This document shows, piece after piece, positions 30,470-38,992 of a stretch of 64,000 bases of DNA (the first letter of the stretch is position 1; each line of letters begins with the position of its first letter). Source of the DNA: Thermoanaerobacterium sp. CMT5567-10 (GTDB lineage: Bacteria; Bacillota; Thermoanaerobacteria; Thermoanaerobacterales; Thermoanaerobacteraceae); assembly GCF_030534315.2 (NCBI RefSeq), contig NZ_CP130558.2, positions 2,408,501-2,472,500 of the forward strand, given 5' to 3'. The notes below the pieces were generated by a model that was not told the DNA's origin, ran no database searches, and saw only the letters and a list, made by a program, of their open reading frames with translations. The position numbers and the translations under genes were made by a program.

Positions 30470-30760
30470 AAGAGGGAAGCGTTTTAAGTCAATAACTCCA
30501 CCTAAGCGGAACAAGTCCGCTAAAGGTGAGGCTTGTGGGGAACTGCAAGCCTGATTGACCAGCCTAAATTAGTTAAACTAACTACGTTATTTCTGTCATA
30601 ACACCACGGAATGCTTCTCCAGTTCCGTGCAACTGTTGTCTGTCATTAAACACTTCTGAGGGTAGGAACAGTGTGGCAGACGCAAAAAGCAGAAATAACA
30701 TTGGCGAGGAGAGACTATCTTTTGATAGCGTTACTAGTCCTTTACAGGACTCCGAAAGGA
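30470..30760 (+). ncRNA. Putative omega RNA of IscB
   Basis: The 365-base gap upstream of iscB folds into many perfect helices: GTCAAT/ATTGAC (30488-30493, 30554-30559) enclosing two hairpins (30505-30521 and 30529-30552); a ten-base long-range helix GTTATTTCTG/CAGAAATAAC (30586-30595, 30690-30699) enclosing CACGGAA/TTCCGTG (30605-30629) and GTCTG/CAGAC (30638-30681); then small hairpins at 30715-30728 and 30736-30751 ending at the iscB ribosome site. Position and complexity match the guide RNA scaffold of OMEGA IscB systems, in which the guide is the 5' end, copied from flanking DNA. The exact 5' end is not determinable here. Confidence 0.75.
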
Positions 30761-30769
30761 GAGTTTTAT

Positions 30770-32083
30770 ATGGTATTTGTACTAGATAAGCATAAAAAGC
30801 CATTAATGCCATGTACAGAAAAGAGAGCAAGACTTTTATTAGAAAGTGGCAGAGCTGTTATACACAAAATTAATCCGTTTGTAATAAGACTGAAAGATGT
30901 AACAGTAGATAACTGCATTATACAACCTTGCAGAATTAAGATAGACCCAGATTCAAAAGTAACAGGAATAGCAATTTTGCAAGGAGAGAAAGTATTATTA
31001 TTAGTGGAACTTTATCATAAGCAGGGCATTAAGAAATCATTAGACGATAGACGGAATCATAGAAGATTCAGAAGAAATAAGTTAAGATATAGAGAACCTC
31101 GATTTGATAACAGAAAAAGAGAAAAAGGTTGGCTACCTCTGTCATTAGAGGCAAGAGTACAGCAAGTAATTAATACAGTAAAGAAACTGGCAAAATATAT
31201 TCCAATAGACAACATCAGCATAGAACATGTCAAATTTGATACACAGTTAATGCAAAATCCAGAAATAAGCGGTGTTGAGTATCAACAAGGCGAATTGCAA
31301 GGATACGAAGTAAGAGAATATCTTCTTGAGAAATGGGGCAGAAAATGTGCTTATTGTGGTAAAGAAAATGTACCGCTTGAAGTAGAGCATATCGTTCCAA
31401 AGTCAAGAGGAGGCACTGACAGAGTATCAAATTTGACAATAGCTTGCCATGAGTGCAATCAGAAAAAAGGTAACATGACAGCAGAGGAATTTGGATACCC
31501 TGATATACAAAAACAGGCAAAACAACCTCTAAAAGATGCTGCTATGATAAATGCAACAAGGTGGAAAACATATAATCTCCTAAAAGAAATGTATCCTGTA
31601 GAATGTGGAACAGGTGCATTGACAAAGAAAAACCGTATAGACAGAAATTTGCCTAAAGAACATTATTGTGATGCTTGTTGCGTAGGTCAGAGCACTCCAA
31701 AAGAATTTGTATTTAAGGCAGATTATATATTAGAATTCCATGCAAAAGGCAGAGGAACAAGACAAAGAACATTACTTAACAAATATGGGTTTCCAAGAGC
31801 ATATTTATCAAGGCAAAAAGAATATTTTGGCTTTCAAAATGGTGATTATGTTAAAGCAGAAGTCCCAAAAGGCAAATACAAAGGTCAATACATAGGATAC
31901 GTTGCAGTGAGAAAATCAGGGTATTTTGATATAAGAGATGCCAATGGCAAAAATATTGCACAAGGTATTTCATATCAGTATTGTCATATCATACAAAGAT
32001 ATGACGGATACAAATACGGAAGGAGGAAAAGGCACATTCTTCTCCATCCAAGCGATGCTATGGATGGAGTCTCCTGTGCCTAA
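30770..32083 (+). CDS. iscB: RNA-guided endonuclease IscB
   Basis: Transposon-encoded relative and ancestor of Cas9. All domains are visible in 437 residues: N-terminal PLMP domain (KKPLMPCTEKRARLLLESGR), RuvC-I (IKIDPDSKVTGIAIL), arginine-rich bridge helix (RRNHRRFRRNKLRYR), RuvC-II (NISIEHVKFDTQ), HNH nuclease (CAYCGKE...VEHIVPKSRGGTDRVSNL...CHECNQKKGN), RuvC-III (LPKEHYCDACCVG) and a C-terminal target-recognition region. Catalytic Asp, Glu and His residues appear intact, so it is likely active. The start is the ATG after GAAAGGAG; upstream in-frame codons overlap the guide RNA. It is oriented with and directly abuts tetR. Confidence 0.93.
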   Translation: MVFVLDKHKKPLMPCTEKRARLLLESGRAVIHKINPFVIRLKDVTVDNCIIQPCRIKIDPDSKVTGIAILQGEKVLLLVELYHKQGIKKSLDDRRNHRRFRRNKLRYREPRFDNRKREKGWLPLSLEARVQQVINTVKKLAKYIPIDNISIEHVKFDTQLMQNPEISGVEYQQGELQGYEVREYLLEKWGRKCAYCGKENVPLEVEHIVPKSRGGTDRVSNLTIACHECNQKKGNMTAEEFGYPDIQKQAKQPLKDAAMINATRWKTYNLLKEMYPVECGTGALTKKNRIDRNLPKEHYCDACCVGQSTPKEFVFKADYILEFHAKGRGTRQRTLLNKYGFPRAYLSRQKEYFGFQNGDYVKAEVPKGKYKGQYIGYVAVRKSGYFDIRDANGKNIAQGISYQYCHIIQRYDGYKYGRRKRHILLHPSDAMDGVSCA

Positions 32084-32088
32084 TTTTA

Positions 32089-32661
32089 ATGAATAAAACT
32101 AAGGAAAAAATATTTAATGCGGCAATTAACATAATTTCTCAAAAAGGTTTTTACAAATCTACAATGGATGAAATCGCAGAAAAAGCGGGGGTTGCCAAAG
32201 GGACACTTTACTATCACTTTAAAAGTAAAGACGAGATTTTGATTTTCTTGATAGATGAAGGTTTGTCTCTTTTAAAAAATCAGATATTAAATAATATAAG
32301 TAATATGAAAAATTCTATTGATAAGTTAAGAGAGATAATTGTTGTGCAGTCAAATTTTTTATTTAAGTATAAAGATTTTGTGCTGATATTGTTGAGTCAG
32401 CTGTGGGGAAAAGAAGAAATTCAAAATAACTTTAGAGAGAAAATCTACGATTATTTAAAAATTATTGAAGATATTATTGACGAAGGAATAAAAGAGAAAT
32501 TGATAGAAAAATGTGATAAGAAGTTATTGTCATCAGCTTTTTTTGGCATGATAAGTTCACTAATTATTTTTCAATTTAGAAACAATGATATTATAGATCC
32601 CGAACATATTGCTGATAGCGTAATTAAATATACATTTAATGGAATCCATTATAGAGGTTGA
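32089..32661 (+). CDS. TetR-family transcriptional regulator
   Basis: 190 residues with an N-terminal helix-turn-helix (STMDEIAEKAGVAKGTLYYHFKSKDEI) and a helical ligand domain. It precedes a YhgE-type membrane protein gene whose promoter carries a perfect TetR-like palindrome, so it is probably that gene's repressor. Only five bases separate its ATG from the iscB stop and no Shine-Dalgarno is seen, so the IscB element seems to have replaced its native promoter and ribosome site; expression may now depend on readthrough from iscB. Confidence 0.88.
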   Translation: MNKTKEKIFNAAINIISQKGFYKSTMDEIAEKAGVAKGTLYYHFKSKDEILIFLIDEGLSLLKNQILNNISNMKNSIDKLREIIVVQSNFLFKYKDFVLILLSQLWGKEEIQNNFREKIYDYLKIIEDIIDEGIKEKLIEKCDKKLLSSAFFGMISSLIIFQFRNNDIIDPEHIADSVIKYTFNGIHYRG

Positions 32662-32681
32662 TATCTATGATGGATTTTTTC

Positions 32682-32732
32682 TTGACTTTTAAAATGAGAG
32701 GTACTATAATTAATTAGAACTGACCGGTCAGT
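32682..32732 (+). promoter_or_regulatory. Promoter and TetR-type operator of the yhgE-like gene
   Basis: TTGACT (32682-32687), 17 bases, TATAAT (32705-32710). Immediately downstream is ACTGACCGGTCAGT (32719-32732), a perfect 14-base palindrome typical of TetR-family operators, placed over the transcription start where a bound repressor would block initiation. Confidence 0.85.
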
Positions 32733-32758
32733 ACAAAAATATATTCAGGAGGGTGCCT

Positions 32759-34972
32759 ATGTTTAAGGTGGTTGCAAATGAGCTTAAAAGGTTAGCACAA
32801 AACCGATTTATTAGGTTGGCCGTCATTGTAATTATTTTTATGCCACTATTGTACAGTTTTTTATATTTATATGCATTTTGGGACCCATATGGTAAGCTTG
32901 ATAAACTTCCTGTGGCTGTTGTAAATCAAGATAAAAGTGTTGTTTATGATGGTAAGAATAAAAGTTTTGGTGATGATATTGTAAAAGAATTAAAGGACAA
33001 TCATGATTTTAAATGGAATTTTGTAAACTACGATGATGGATTAAATGGCTTAAAAGGCAATAAATATTATTTTATGATAGTGATACCAGAAGATTTCTCA
33101 AAAAATATTTTAAGCGTTGATGGTAATGACATTGAAAAAGCTCATATTCAGTATATAACAAATGATAAGAAGAATTTTCTAGCAACACAGCTTGGAAATA
33201 AAGCGGTTGAAAATTTGACACAAAAAATATCTGATACAATAAGAAAGAGCTATATCGATACTGTTTTTGCAAATGTCAAGAATATGGGCAGTGGTTTAAA
33301 ACAGGCTTCAGATGCGGAAAAACAATTATCAGATGGTACTAAAAAATTAAATGATGGAATGGCAAAATTAAATGATGGCATAAAAAGTGCTTTGGTAGGT
33401 TCAAATCAGCTAAAAGATGGCCTGTATCAGATGAACAGTGCCGCAAAAAGCGCATCTAATGGTGCTTCTAACTTGTCCAATGGTGCCTCTTTATTGTCCC
33501 AAAAATTAAATGAAGTTAATAAAAACAGCGACGTGATTTTAAATGGAATAAATAGTTTAAATAGCGGTTTAAATGGTATAAAAGAAGGTCTTAATACTGT
33601 AAAACAAAGCGTAGATGATTTAAAGAATGGTTCAATGGCGATTTCTAACGGCTATAATCAGATTGGTGAGAATTTATCATCGTTTTTAACTGCTATTAAT
33701 TCTATGGGCAGTGGAATAAATAGCATTGAGTCTAATTTAGGAAGTGCACAGGATGCCATGAATGATTATGCAAAAGAACATCCTGAAGCTATGGCAGATG
33801 AAAATTTCAAAAAAGCGATGTTAGAGGTTTCTCAGTCAAATGCAGGGCTAAAACAGATAATTGATAGCTATAACAGTAATAAAGCTGATATAGAGAAACT
33901 AAATAATTCACTTGAAGAATTAAACAGTGCAACAAATAATTTAGAAAGTGGTTATGACAAATTATCCAGTGGTGTATCACAATTGCAGTCTGTTGCATCT
34001 CAACTTGTCAATGGTGGAAATAATTTAAGAAGTGGAATTTCAGAATACACTAATGGCATATCATTAATAAATCAGAAAATGAAGGAGATAGCAGATGGGC
34101 TCGATGAATTTAATAACGGGCTAAATAGCTTAAATCAAGGGGCTAATAAGCTGTATAATGGTTCTACAGATCTCAACAGTGGATTGTCAGTGATAGCAAA
34201 TGGCGGAGACGAGCTTCAAAAGAATATGCAAAAGTTATATGACAATCAGCAGTTGCTTTACAAAAAGCTTGATGATGCATCAAAAAAAATAGAAGTGTTA
34301 AGTATTAGCGGCAAAAAAAGAGATATGATAAACGATCCAATAGTCCTTGATACAAAGAGATTAAATCCAGTTGCAAATTACGGTATTGGATTTACACCAT
34401 ATTTCATACCTCTATCGCTTTGGGTAGGCGCTTTAATTTTATTCTTTATAGTAGATATATACGATAGAAATGGCTATAAAGATATTAGTAACGCTTCAAT
34501 TGTTATAGGCAAACTGGCAAGTTTAAGTATTCTAGGAATTTTTCAATCTATAGTTTCTGGCTTTGTGTTGATTGAAGCACTTAAGTTGCCTGTAAATAAT
34601 CTATTTTATTATTATGCGATAAATGCGTTAATGTCAGTCGTATTTGTCTTTATAATCGGTTTCTTTGTCATGTTACTTGGTATGGCAGGAAAATTTTTAG
34701 CTGTTGTGCTTTTGATGTTGCAATTGACATCATCAGGTGGTGTTTTTCCTATGGAGTTGGAGCCTAAATTTTTTAATGTGCTTAATCCATATTTTCCAAT
34801 GACGTATGGGACACAGGCGCTAAGAGAAGCCATATCAGGCTCAAACTACACTTTAATAATAAATGACTTACTTATTTTAGCAGGTTTTGGAATTCTATTT
34901 ATGCTTTTATCAATTTTATTATCAGAAAAAGTAGGCGATACAAACAAGATCGATGAGAAATTAAGCCTATAA
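32759..34972 (+). CDS. YhgE/Pip-type membrane protein (ABC-2 permease-like)
   Basis: 737 residues. One N-terminal membrane helix (~20-42) is followed by a ~500-residue extracytoplasmic domain with many LNDGxxxLNDG-type heptad repeats forming a long coiled coil, then about six C-terminal helices of ABC-2 permease type. Relatives include phage-infection protein Pip and ESX-linked YhgE; transport substrate is not established. In TetR-controlled settings they often act as export or stress pumps. AGGAGGG lies five bases before the chosen ATG. Confidence 0.88.
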   Translation: MFKVVANELKRLAQNRFIRLAVIVIIFMPLLYSFLYLYAFWDPYGKLDKLPVAVVNQDKSVVYDGKNKSFGDDIVKELKDNHDFKWNFVNYDDGLNGLKGNKYYFMIVIPEDFSKNILSVDGNDIEKAHIQYITNDKKNFLATQLGNKAVENLTQKISDTIRKSYIDTVFANVKNMGSGLKQASDAEKQLSDGTKKLNDGMAKLNDGIKSALVGSNQLKDGLYQMNSAAKSASNGASNLSNGASLLSQKLNEVNKNSDVILNGINSLNSGLNGIKEGLNTVKQSVDDLKNGSMAISNGYNQIGENLSSFLTAINSMGSGINSIESNLGSAQDAMNDYAKEHPEAMADENFKKAMLEVSQSNAGLKQIIDSYNSNKADIEKLNNSLEELNSATNNLESGYDKLSSGVSQLQSVASQLVNGGNNLRSGISEYTNGISLINQKMKEIADGLDEFNNGLNSLNQGANKLYNGSTDLNSGLSVIANGGDELQKNMQKLYDNQQLLYKKLDDASKKIEVLSISGKKRDMINDPIVLDTKRLNPVANYGIGFTPYFIPLSLWVGALILFFIVDIYDRNGYKDISNASIVIGKLASLSILGIFQSIVSGFVLIEALKLPVNNLFYYYAINALMSVVFVFIIGFFVMLLGMAGKFLAVVLLMLQLTSSGGVFPMELEPKFFNVLNPYFPMTYGTQALREAISGSNYTLIINDLLILAGFGILFMLLSILLSEKVGDTNKIDEKLSL

Positions 34973-35010
34973 CATCTAATAATCACATCTAAATTAAAAT
35001 TTTTATAGAT

Positions 35011-35027
35011 TTCACACAAAATTCACA
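35011..35027 (+). promoter_or_regulatory. Pho-box-like direct repeat upstream of galU
   Basis: TTCACA-N5-TTCACA, repeats 11 bases apart, matching the TT(C/A)ACA-N5 format bound by PhoP in Bacillus. TATAAT follows at 35061-35066. Between here and galU lie two hairpins: GCATTACGAG with CTCGTCATGC (35078-35113, one mismatch) and TAAGGA with TCCTTA (35127-35143). Confidence 0.5.
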
Positions 35028-35194
35028 CAAATATTTAATAGTTTTGAAACAATTACTAATTATAATTTTAAAAGGGAGCATTACGAGATTACTTTAATAG
35101 TGGCTCGTCATGCTTCTTATTTTTATTAAGGAAGAAATCCTTAGGTGGTATTGCAAAAAGCCATATTTTACTTTAAAATAATGGAGGAATACAT

Positions 35195-36115
35195 ATGAAA
35201 ATAAGAAAAGCAATAATTCCAGCGGCAGGACTTGGAACTAGGTTTTTGCCTGCAACAAAAGCACAGCCAAAAGAAATGCTACCAATAGTTGATAAGCCCA
35301 CTATACAATATATAGTAGAAGAAGCTGTAAACTCTGGCATAGAAGATATACTCATAATAACAGGAAGAAACAAAAGAGCGATAGAGGACCATTTCGACAA
35401 ATCTGTAGAATTAGAATTGGAGCTTAAGAAAAAAGGCAAAGAAAATCTTTTAAATCTTGTTGAAGATATAACAAATATGGTGGATATACATTATATGAGG
35501 CAAAAAGAGCCAAAAGGACTTGGTCATGCCATTTATTGTGCACATACATTTGTAGGAGATGAGCCATTTGCAGTTCTTTTAGGAGATGATATAGTTGATG
35601 CAGAAGTACCTGTATTGAAGCAGATGATAGAACAGTACGAAAGATACAACTGCTCTATAATAGGCGTACAAGAAGTACCAAAGAGTGAAGTAGACAAATA
35701 TGGCATAGTAGATGCCAACATGATTGATGATAGGCTGTATAGAGTAAACAACCTAGTAGAGAAGCCAAAAAAAGAAGAAGCACCGTCAAACATGGCCATA
35801 CTTGGAAGGTATATAATATCACCAAAGATATTTGATATACTGAAAGACTTAAGGCCTGGAGCAGGTGGAGAAATACAGCTTACTGATGCACTTAAAGTGC
35901 TATTAAACTATGAAGCAATATATGCATATAATTTTGAAGGCAAGAGGTATGATGTGGGCGATAGAATGGGGTTTTTAAAAGCAACTATTGAATATGCGTT
36001 AAAAAGAGAAGATCTAAAAAATGAATTGCTTAAATATCTAAATGAAATAGTAAAAGCTGCCGATAAAAATGATGTAGAAGTCGCAGCATGCAGTGAAAAT
36101 AACAAACGAAAATAG
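35195..36115 (+). CDS. galU: UTP-glucose-1-phosphate uridylyltransferase
   Basis: Makes UDP-glucose from UTP and glucose 1-phosphate. The nucleotidyltransferase N-terminus [23 protein letters not shown] is diagnostic, and further conserved blocks are [21 protein letters not shown] and [13 protein letters not shown]. Length is 306 residues. ATGGAGG precedes the ATG. It is followed 10 bases later by a Wzz-type gene, indicating a role in cell-surface or exopolysaccharide synthesis. Confidence 0.95.
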   Translation: MKIRKAIIPAAGLGTRFLPATKAQPKEMLPIVDKPTIQYIVEEAVNSGIEDILIITGRNKRAIEDHFDKSVELELELKKKGKENLLNLVEDITNMVDIHYMRQKEPKGLGHAIYCAHTFVGDEPFAVLLGDDIVDAEVPVLKQMIEQYERYNCSIIGVQEVPKSEVDKYGIVDANMIDDRLYRVNNLVEKPKKEEAPSNMAILGRYIISPKIFDILKDLRPGAGGEIQLTDALKVLLNYEAIYAYNFEGKRYDVGDRMGFLKATIEYALKREDLKNELLKYLNEIVKAADKNDVEVAACSENNKRK

Positions 36116-36125
36116 GAGGAACATG

Positions 36126-37103
36126 ATGGAAGAAGAAATATCATTAAGAGAGTTATTGGAAATCATATGGAAAGGTCGAAAGCTGATTGCGTCAATTACC
36201 ATTATATCTGTATTAATAGCAGGTATATTGAGTTTTTTTGTAATTAAACCAACGTATGAAGCATCAACGACATTAAGCGTTTCAGATGTTACGCCACAGA
36301 CAGGATTTTTTGGTTCTAATACAACTGTAATTTTACCTAATCAAAATACCAGTGATGGGTCTATGATACAGAGCGACACAGCCGATAAAGATCTGTCGTA
36401 CTTATTGTCATCTATATTGAAGTATCAAGACATGACTGTAAATACATATAAAGAAGAAGTGACAAATCCTCAAGTATTATTGGATACAATAAAACAATTA
36501 AAGTTAGATCCAAAAAAATATACACTTGATAACTTCAAAAATGAAATTGATGTACAGGCCATAGACAATACAAATTTAATAACAATAACGGTAAAAGAGA
36601 ATGATCCTAAACTAGCTGCTAAGATTGCTGAAACCATAGCATCAAATTTTAAATCTTATATAATTTCAAGAAATAATAGACAGACAGATAAGCTTATAAG
36701 TACAATAGAAAATCTCATAAATTTGCAGAACACAAAGATAGAGTCAGCGACAAATGAATTGAATGGGACAGACCCAGCAGACAAAATAAAATATGAACAA
36801 AATCAAACGAAACTAAATTTATTGAAGAATACAAGAGATATAATGATGGAGAAATACAATATGCTTCAACTTGTAAAAGCATCAAATTTAGGAGAACAAG
36901 GCATACTAATAACATCAAAAGCTATCGTTCCAGATAAGCCTGTATCACCAAAAAAACTATTAAATATAGCTATTGCTTTTATACTGGGTCTAATGTTAAG
37001 TGTATTTATCGTCTTTTTTATGGAGTATTGGAAAAATACAAGTCCTAACGCGAAAAGTGCTAAAGATCTAAAAACTGATAATGTTGATTATCAGTTAAGA
37101 TGA
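36126..37103 (+). CDS. Wzz/YveK-type polysaccharide chain-length protein
   Basis: 325 residues with the Wzz domain (SLRELLEIIWKGRKLIASIT, first membrane helix ~22-44), a periplasm-facing helical middle, the proline-rich segment ending VPDKPVSPKKLLNIAIAFILG and the second membrane helix (~285-308). It regulates chain length or serves as the kinase adaptor in polysaccharide export. Of two adjacent ATGs I take the second, five bases after AGGAGGA. No further polysaccharide genes follow, so the unit is only galU-wzz. Confidence 0.85.
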   Translation: MEEEISLRELLEIIWKGRKLIASITIISVLIAGILSFFVIKPTYEASTTLSVSDVTPQTGFFGSNTTVILPNQNTSDGSMIQSDTADKDLSYLLSSILKYQDMTVNTYKEEVTNPQVLLDTIKQLKLDPKKYTLDNFKNEIDVQAIDNTNLITITVKENDPKLAAKIAETIASNFKSYIISRNNRQTDKLISTIENLINLQNTKIESATNELNGTDPADKIKYEQNQTKLNLLKNTRDIMMEKYNMLQLVKASNLGEQGILITSKAIVPDKPVSPKKLLNIAIAFILGLMLSVFIVFFMEYWKNTSPNAKSAKDLKTDNVDYQLR

Positions 37104-37139
37104 AGAATTTATGCTGTGACGCCGATTTGGCAAGACATC

Positions 37140-37168
37140 TTGTATAAATAAAATAATGATGTTAAAAT
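37140..37168 (+). promoter_or_regulatory. Candidate promoter of queT-queF
   Basis: TTGTAT (37140-37145), 17 bases, TAAAAT (37163-37168), placing the transcription start about ten bases before the riboswitch. Confidence 0.5.
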
Positions 37169-37184
37169 AGATAGTAATTAAATA

Positions 37185-37226
37185 AGACAGTTCGAAACCA
37201 TCCTGTCTATAAACAAAACTATGGAA
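37185..37226 (+). promoter_or_regulatory. preQ1-I riboswitch
   Basis: AGACAG (37185-37190) pairs with CTGTCT (37203-37208). The loop TTCGAAACCATC and A-rich tail ATAAACAAAACTATGG match the class I preQ1 aptamer, in which the tail folds back to pair with loop C residues. Genes downstream import and process preQ1 precursors, which supports the call. A terminator hairpin 26 bases downstream is the likely expression platform. Confidence 0.88.
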
Positions 37227-37251
37227 TTCGGAAAGTAGTATTTGCATATAT

Positions 37252-37277
37252 GAGCACAGGTTGTGCTCTTTTTTTTG
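37252..37277 (+). terminator. Riboswitch-controlled terminator
   Basis: GAGCACA (37252-37258) with TGTGCTC (37262-37268) followed by T8, located between the aptamer and queT. Ligand binding would be expected to favour termination. Confidence 0.85.
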
Positions 37278-37349
37278 TAATTTCTGCTTTTATAGTTTAT
37301 TTTGTTTATGGAAGGATGTGAGAACGCAAAAAATTTAAGGAGGTAAACA

Positions 37350-37838
37350 ATGAAAAGCGGATTTTTGAAAAAACAGTATACAGTAACACAAAAGTTATCC
37401 ATTTCTGGTGTAGTAATGGCGATGTACCTAGTTGTAATGTACTTAACACAGAATTTTGCATTTGGACAATATCAGATAAGAATAGCAACGTCAATTTATG
37501 CACTGACAGCTATTTTCCCATTTTTAATACTTCCAATGGGTTTAAGCAACATGCTAAGCAATATTTTGATGGGCAGTTTAGGCCTTCCTGATATGATTGG
37601 AGGTTTTTTTGTAGGTATTTTGACATCGTATGCGGTTTATATGATCAAGAAAAATAATTTAAATGACTGGCTTATTTCAATTCCCATAATATTATTTCCT
37701 GGTTTAATCGTACCGATTTGGCTTTCGTTTTTGCTTAGAGTACCATATTATTTGTTAGCTATAAGTTTGACAGTAGGGCAGATTATTCCAGGAATAGTTG
37801 GCGTCATCTTAGTAAAACAGCTAAGAAATAGAATTTGA
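37350..37838 (+). CDS. queT: QueT family transporter (queuosine precursor ECF S component)
   Basis: 162 residues, about five hydrophobic helices, no soluble domain. The segment [20 protein letters not shown] and the small size match QueT, the substrate-binding membrane subunit of an energy-coupling-factor transporter for queuosine precursors such as preQ1 or queuine. The shared ECF module would be encoded elsewhere. Location behind a preQ1 riboswitch and next to queF supports the role. AAGGAGG precedes the ATG. Confidence 0.85.
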   Translation: MKSGFLKKQYTVTQKLSISGVVMAMYLVVMYLTQNFAFGQYQIRIATSIYALTAIFPFLILPMGLSNMLSNILMGSLGLPDMIGGFFVGILTSYAVYMIKKNNLNDWLISIPIILFPGLIVPIWLSFLLRVPYYLLAISLTVGQIIPGIVGVILVKQLRNRI

Positions 37839-37857
37839 AGATGGAGTGTGGATTACT

Positions 37858-38355
37858 ATGTTTGAGAGAGATAAAAAAGAGTTGGATGAATTGTCGCTGC
37901 TAGGTAAAAAAGATACTAAGTATATTTTCGATTACGATCCGTCTCTGCTTGAGACATTTCCAAATAAGCATCAAGAAAATGATTATTTCGTTAAGTTTAA
38001 TTGTCCGGAATTTACAAGCCTTTGCCCTAAAACGGGGCAGCCGGATTTTGCAACTATATATATTTCATATGTACCTGATAAATTAATGGTTGAAAGCAAA
38101 TCTTTAAAGCTATATTTATTTAGCTTTAGAAATCATGGCGATTTTCACGAGGATTGTGTCAACATAATAATGAAGGATTTGATTAAGCTTTTAGATCCAA
38201 AATATATTGAAGTTTGGGGAAAGTTTACGCCTAGAGGTGGAATATCTATTGATCCGTACTGCAATTACGGAAGACTAGGTACAAAGTGGGCTGACGTAGC
38301 GGAGAAGAGGCTTTTTTATCATGACATGTATCCGGAAAAGGTGGATAATAGGTAA
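37858..38355 (+). CDS. queF: NADPH-dependent 7-cyano-7-deazaguanine reductase QueF
   Basis: Reduces preQ0 to preQ1 in queuosine biosynthesis. The 165-residue, single-domain (YkvM-like) form shows the catalytic Cys in [13 protein letters not shown], the family motif [21 protein letters not shown] and the C-terminal [10 protein letters not shown] begin at the ATG 12 bases inside the frame because the GTG upstream has no ribosome site. It shares the riboswitch-controlled transcript with queT. Confidence 0.94.
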   Translation: MFERDKKELDELSLLGKKDTKYIFDYDPSLLETFPNKHQENDYFVKFNCPEFTSLCPKTGQPDFATIYISYVPDKLMVESKSLKLYLFSFRNHGDFHEDCVNIIMKDLIKLLDPKYIEVWGKFTPRGGISIDPYCNYGRLGTKWADVAEKRLFYHDMYPEKVDNR

Positions 38356-38410
38356 TTTTTTTATGATATAATTAAAGTATTAGTAGACATTCGAAAGGGA
38401 TGAGCTGCAG

Positions 38411-38962
38411 ATGAAAATCGGAGTTATTAGCGATACCCACGGTGATTATGCATCATGGGAAAGAGCGTTTAATTATTTAAGAGATGCTGATTTAATAATG
38501 CATGCAGGTGATGTACTATATCATGGACCTAGGAATGAAATTCCGTCAGGATATAATCCTAAAAAACTTATTGGAGCTTTAAATGATTGTAGCATACCTA
38601 TTTTAATATCCAGAGGCAACTGTGATGCATCTGTAGATCAAATGGTATTAAATATTCCTATTCAATCGTCATATGTATTTGCAGTAGTAGAAAACAAAAG
38701 GTTTTTAGTTCAGCATGGAGATCAGATTACTGAAAGCGGAATACAAGATTTAATTTCCAGATATAAATTAGATTATTTTATAACTGGACATACTCATGTA
38801 CCTGTATTGAGGAAATTAGATAATTGTATAATTATAAATCCAGGTTCAACATCTTTAAGCAAAAGAGACGATAAATTAAACACGATAGGTATAATTGAAG
38901 ATAATGATGTCTACATCATAGATTTAGAAACAGGTGACAAATTATTTGAGATTAAAAAATAA
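38411..38962 (+). CDS. YfcE/MJ0936-type metallophosphodiesterase (second copy)
   Basis: 183 residues with the full metal motif set: SDTHGDYASWE, HAGDVLYHGP, RGNCD, QHGD, TGHTHVP and NPGSTS. It is paralogous to the enzyme at 19 kb but closer to E. coli YfcE in having the GDVLYHGPRN insertion. Substrate unknown. AAAGGGATGAG precedes the ATG. Confidence 0.9.
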   Translation: MKIGVISDTHGDYASWERAFNYLRDADLIMHAGDVLYHGPRNEIPSGYNPKKLIGALNDCSIPILISRGNCDASVDQMVLNIPIQSSYVFAVVENKRFLVQHGDQITESGIQDLISRYKLDYFITGHTHVPVLRKLDNCIIINPGSTSLSKRDDKLNTIGIIEDNDVYIIDLETGDKLFEIKK

Positions 38963-38986
38963 AACCACCATTTTGGGTGGTTTTAT
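38961..38986. terminator. Bidirectional terminator
   Basis: AAAACCACC (38961-38969) with GGTGGTTTT (38976-38984) has a T-run in either orientation and lies between two convergent genes. Confidence 0.82.
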
Positions 38987-38992
38987 CAATTA

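Larger units (their letters stand above)
30470..32093 (+). mobile_element. IscB element, IS200/IS605-related, without its own transposase
   Basis: Composed of a structured RNA region and iscB. A terminal hairpin overlaps the iscB stop: AGGCAC (32030-32035) with GTGCCT (32076-32081), enclosing CTCCATCC with GGATGGAG (32042-32049, 32062-32069). Such subterminal imperfect hairpins are recognised by Y1 transposases. No tnpA is present, so mobility would need one in trans. Boundaries are approximate: the left end lies somewhere around 30465-30488, the right end 32081-32093. ATAAA at 32094-32098, if flanking, is the complement of the common TTTAT target. Confidence 0.65.

Noticed and set aside
30671-30769. 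Longer iscB start at the GTG at 30671
   Set aside because: It would translate the guide-RNA scaffold, and the conserved PLMP domain begins right after the ATG at 30770, which has its own ribosome site.
30460-32100. CRISPR-Cas9 locus, because of RuvC and HNH motifs
   Set aside because: The protein is far too short, has the PLMP domain of IscB, and no repeat-spacer array or other cas genes are present. I found no CRISPR array anywhere in the window.
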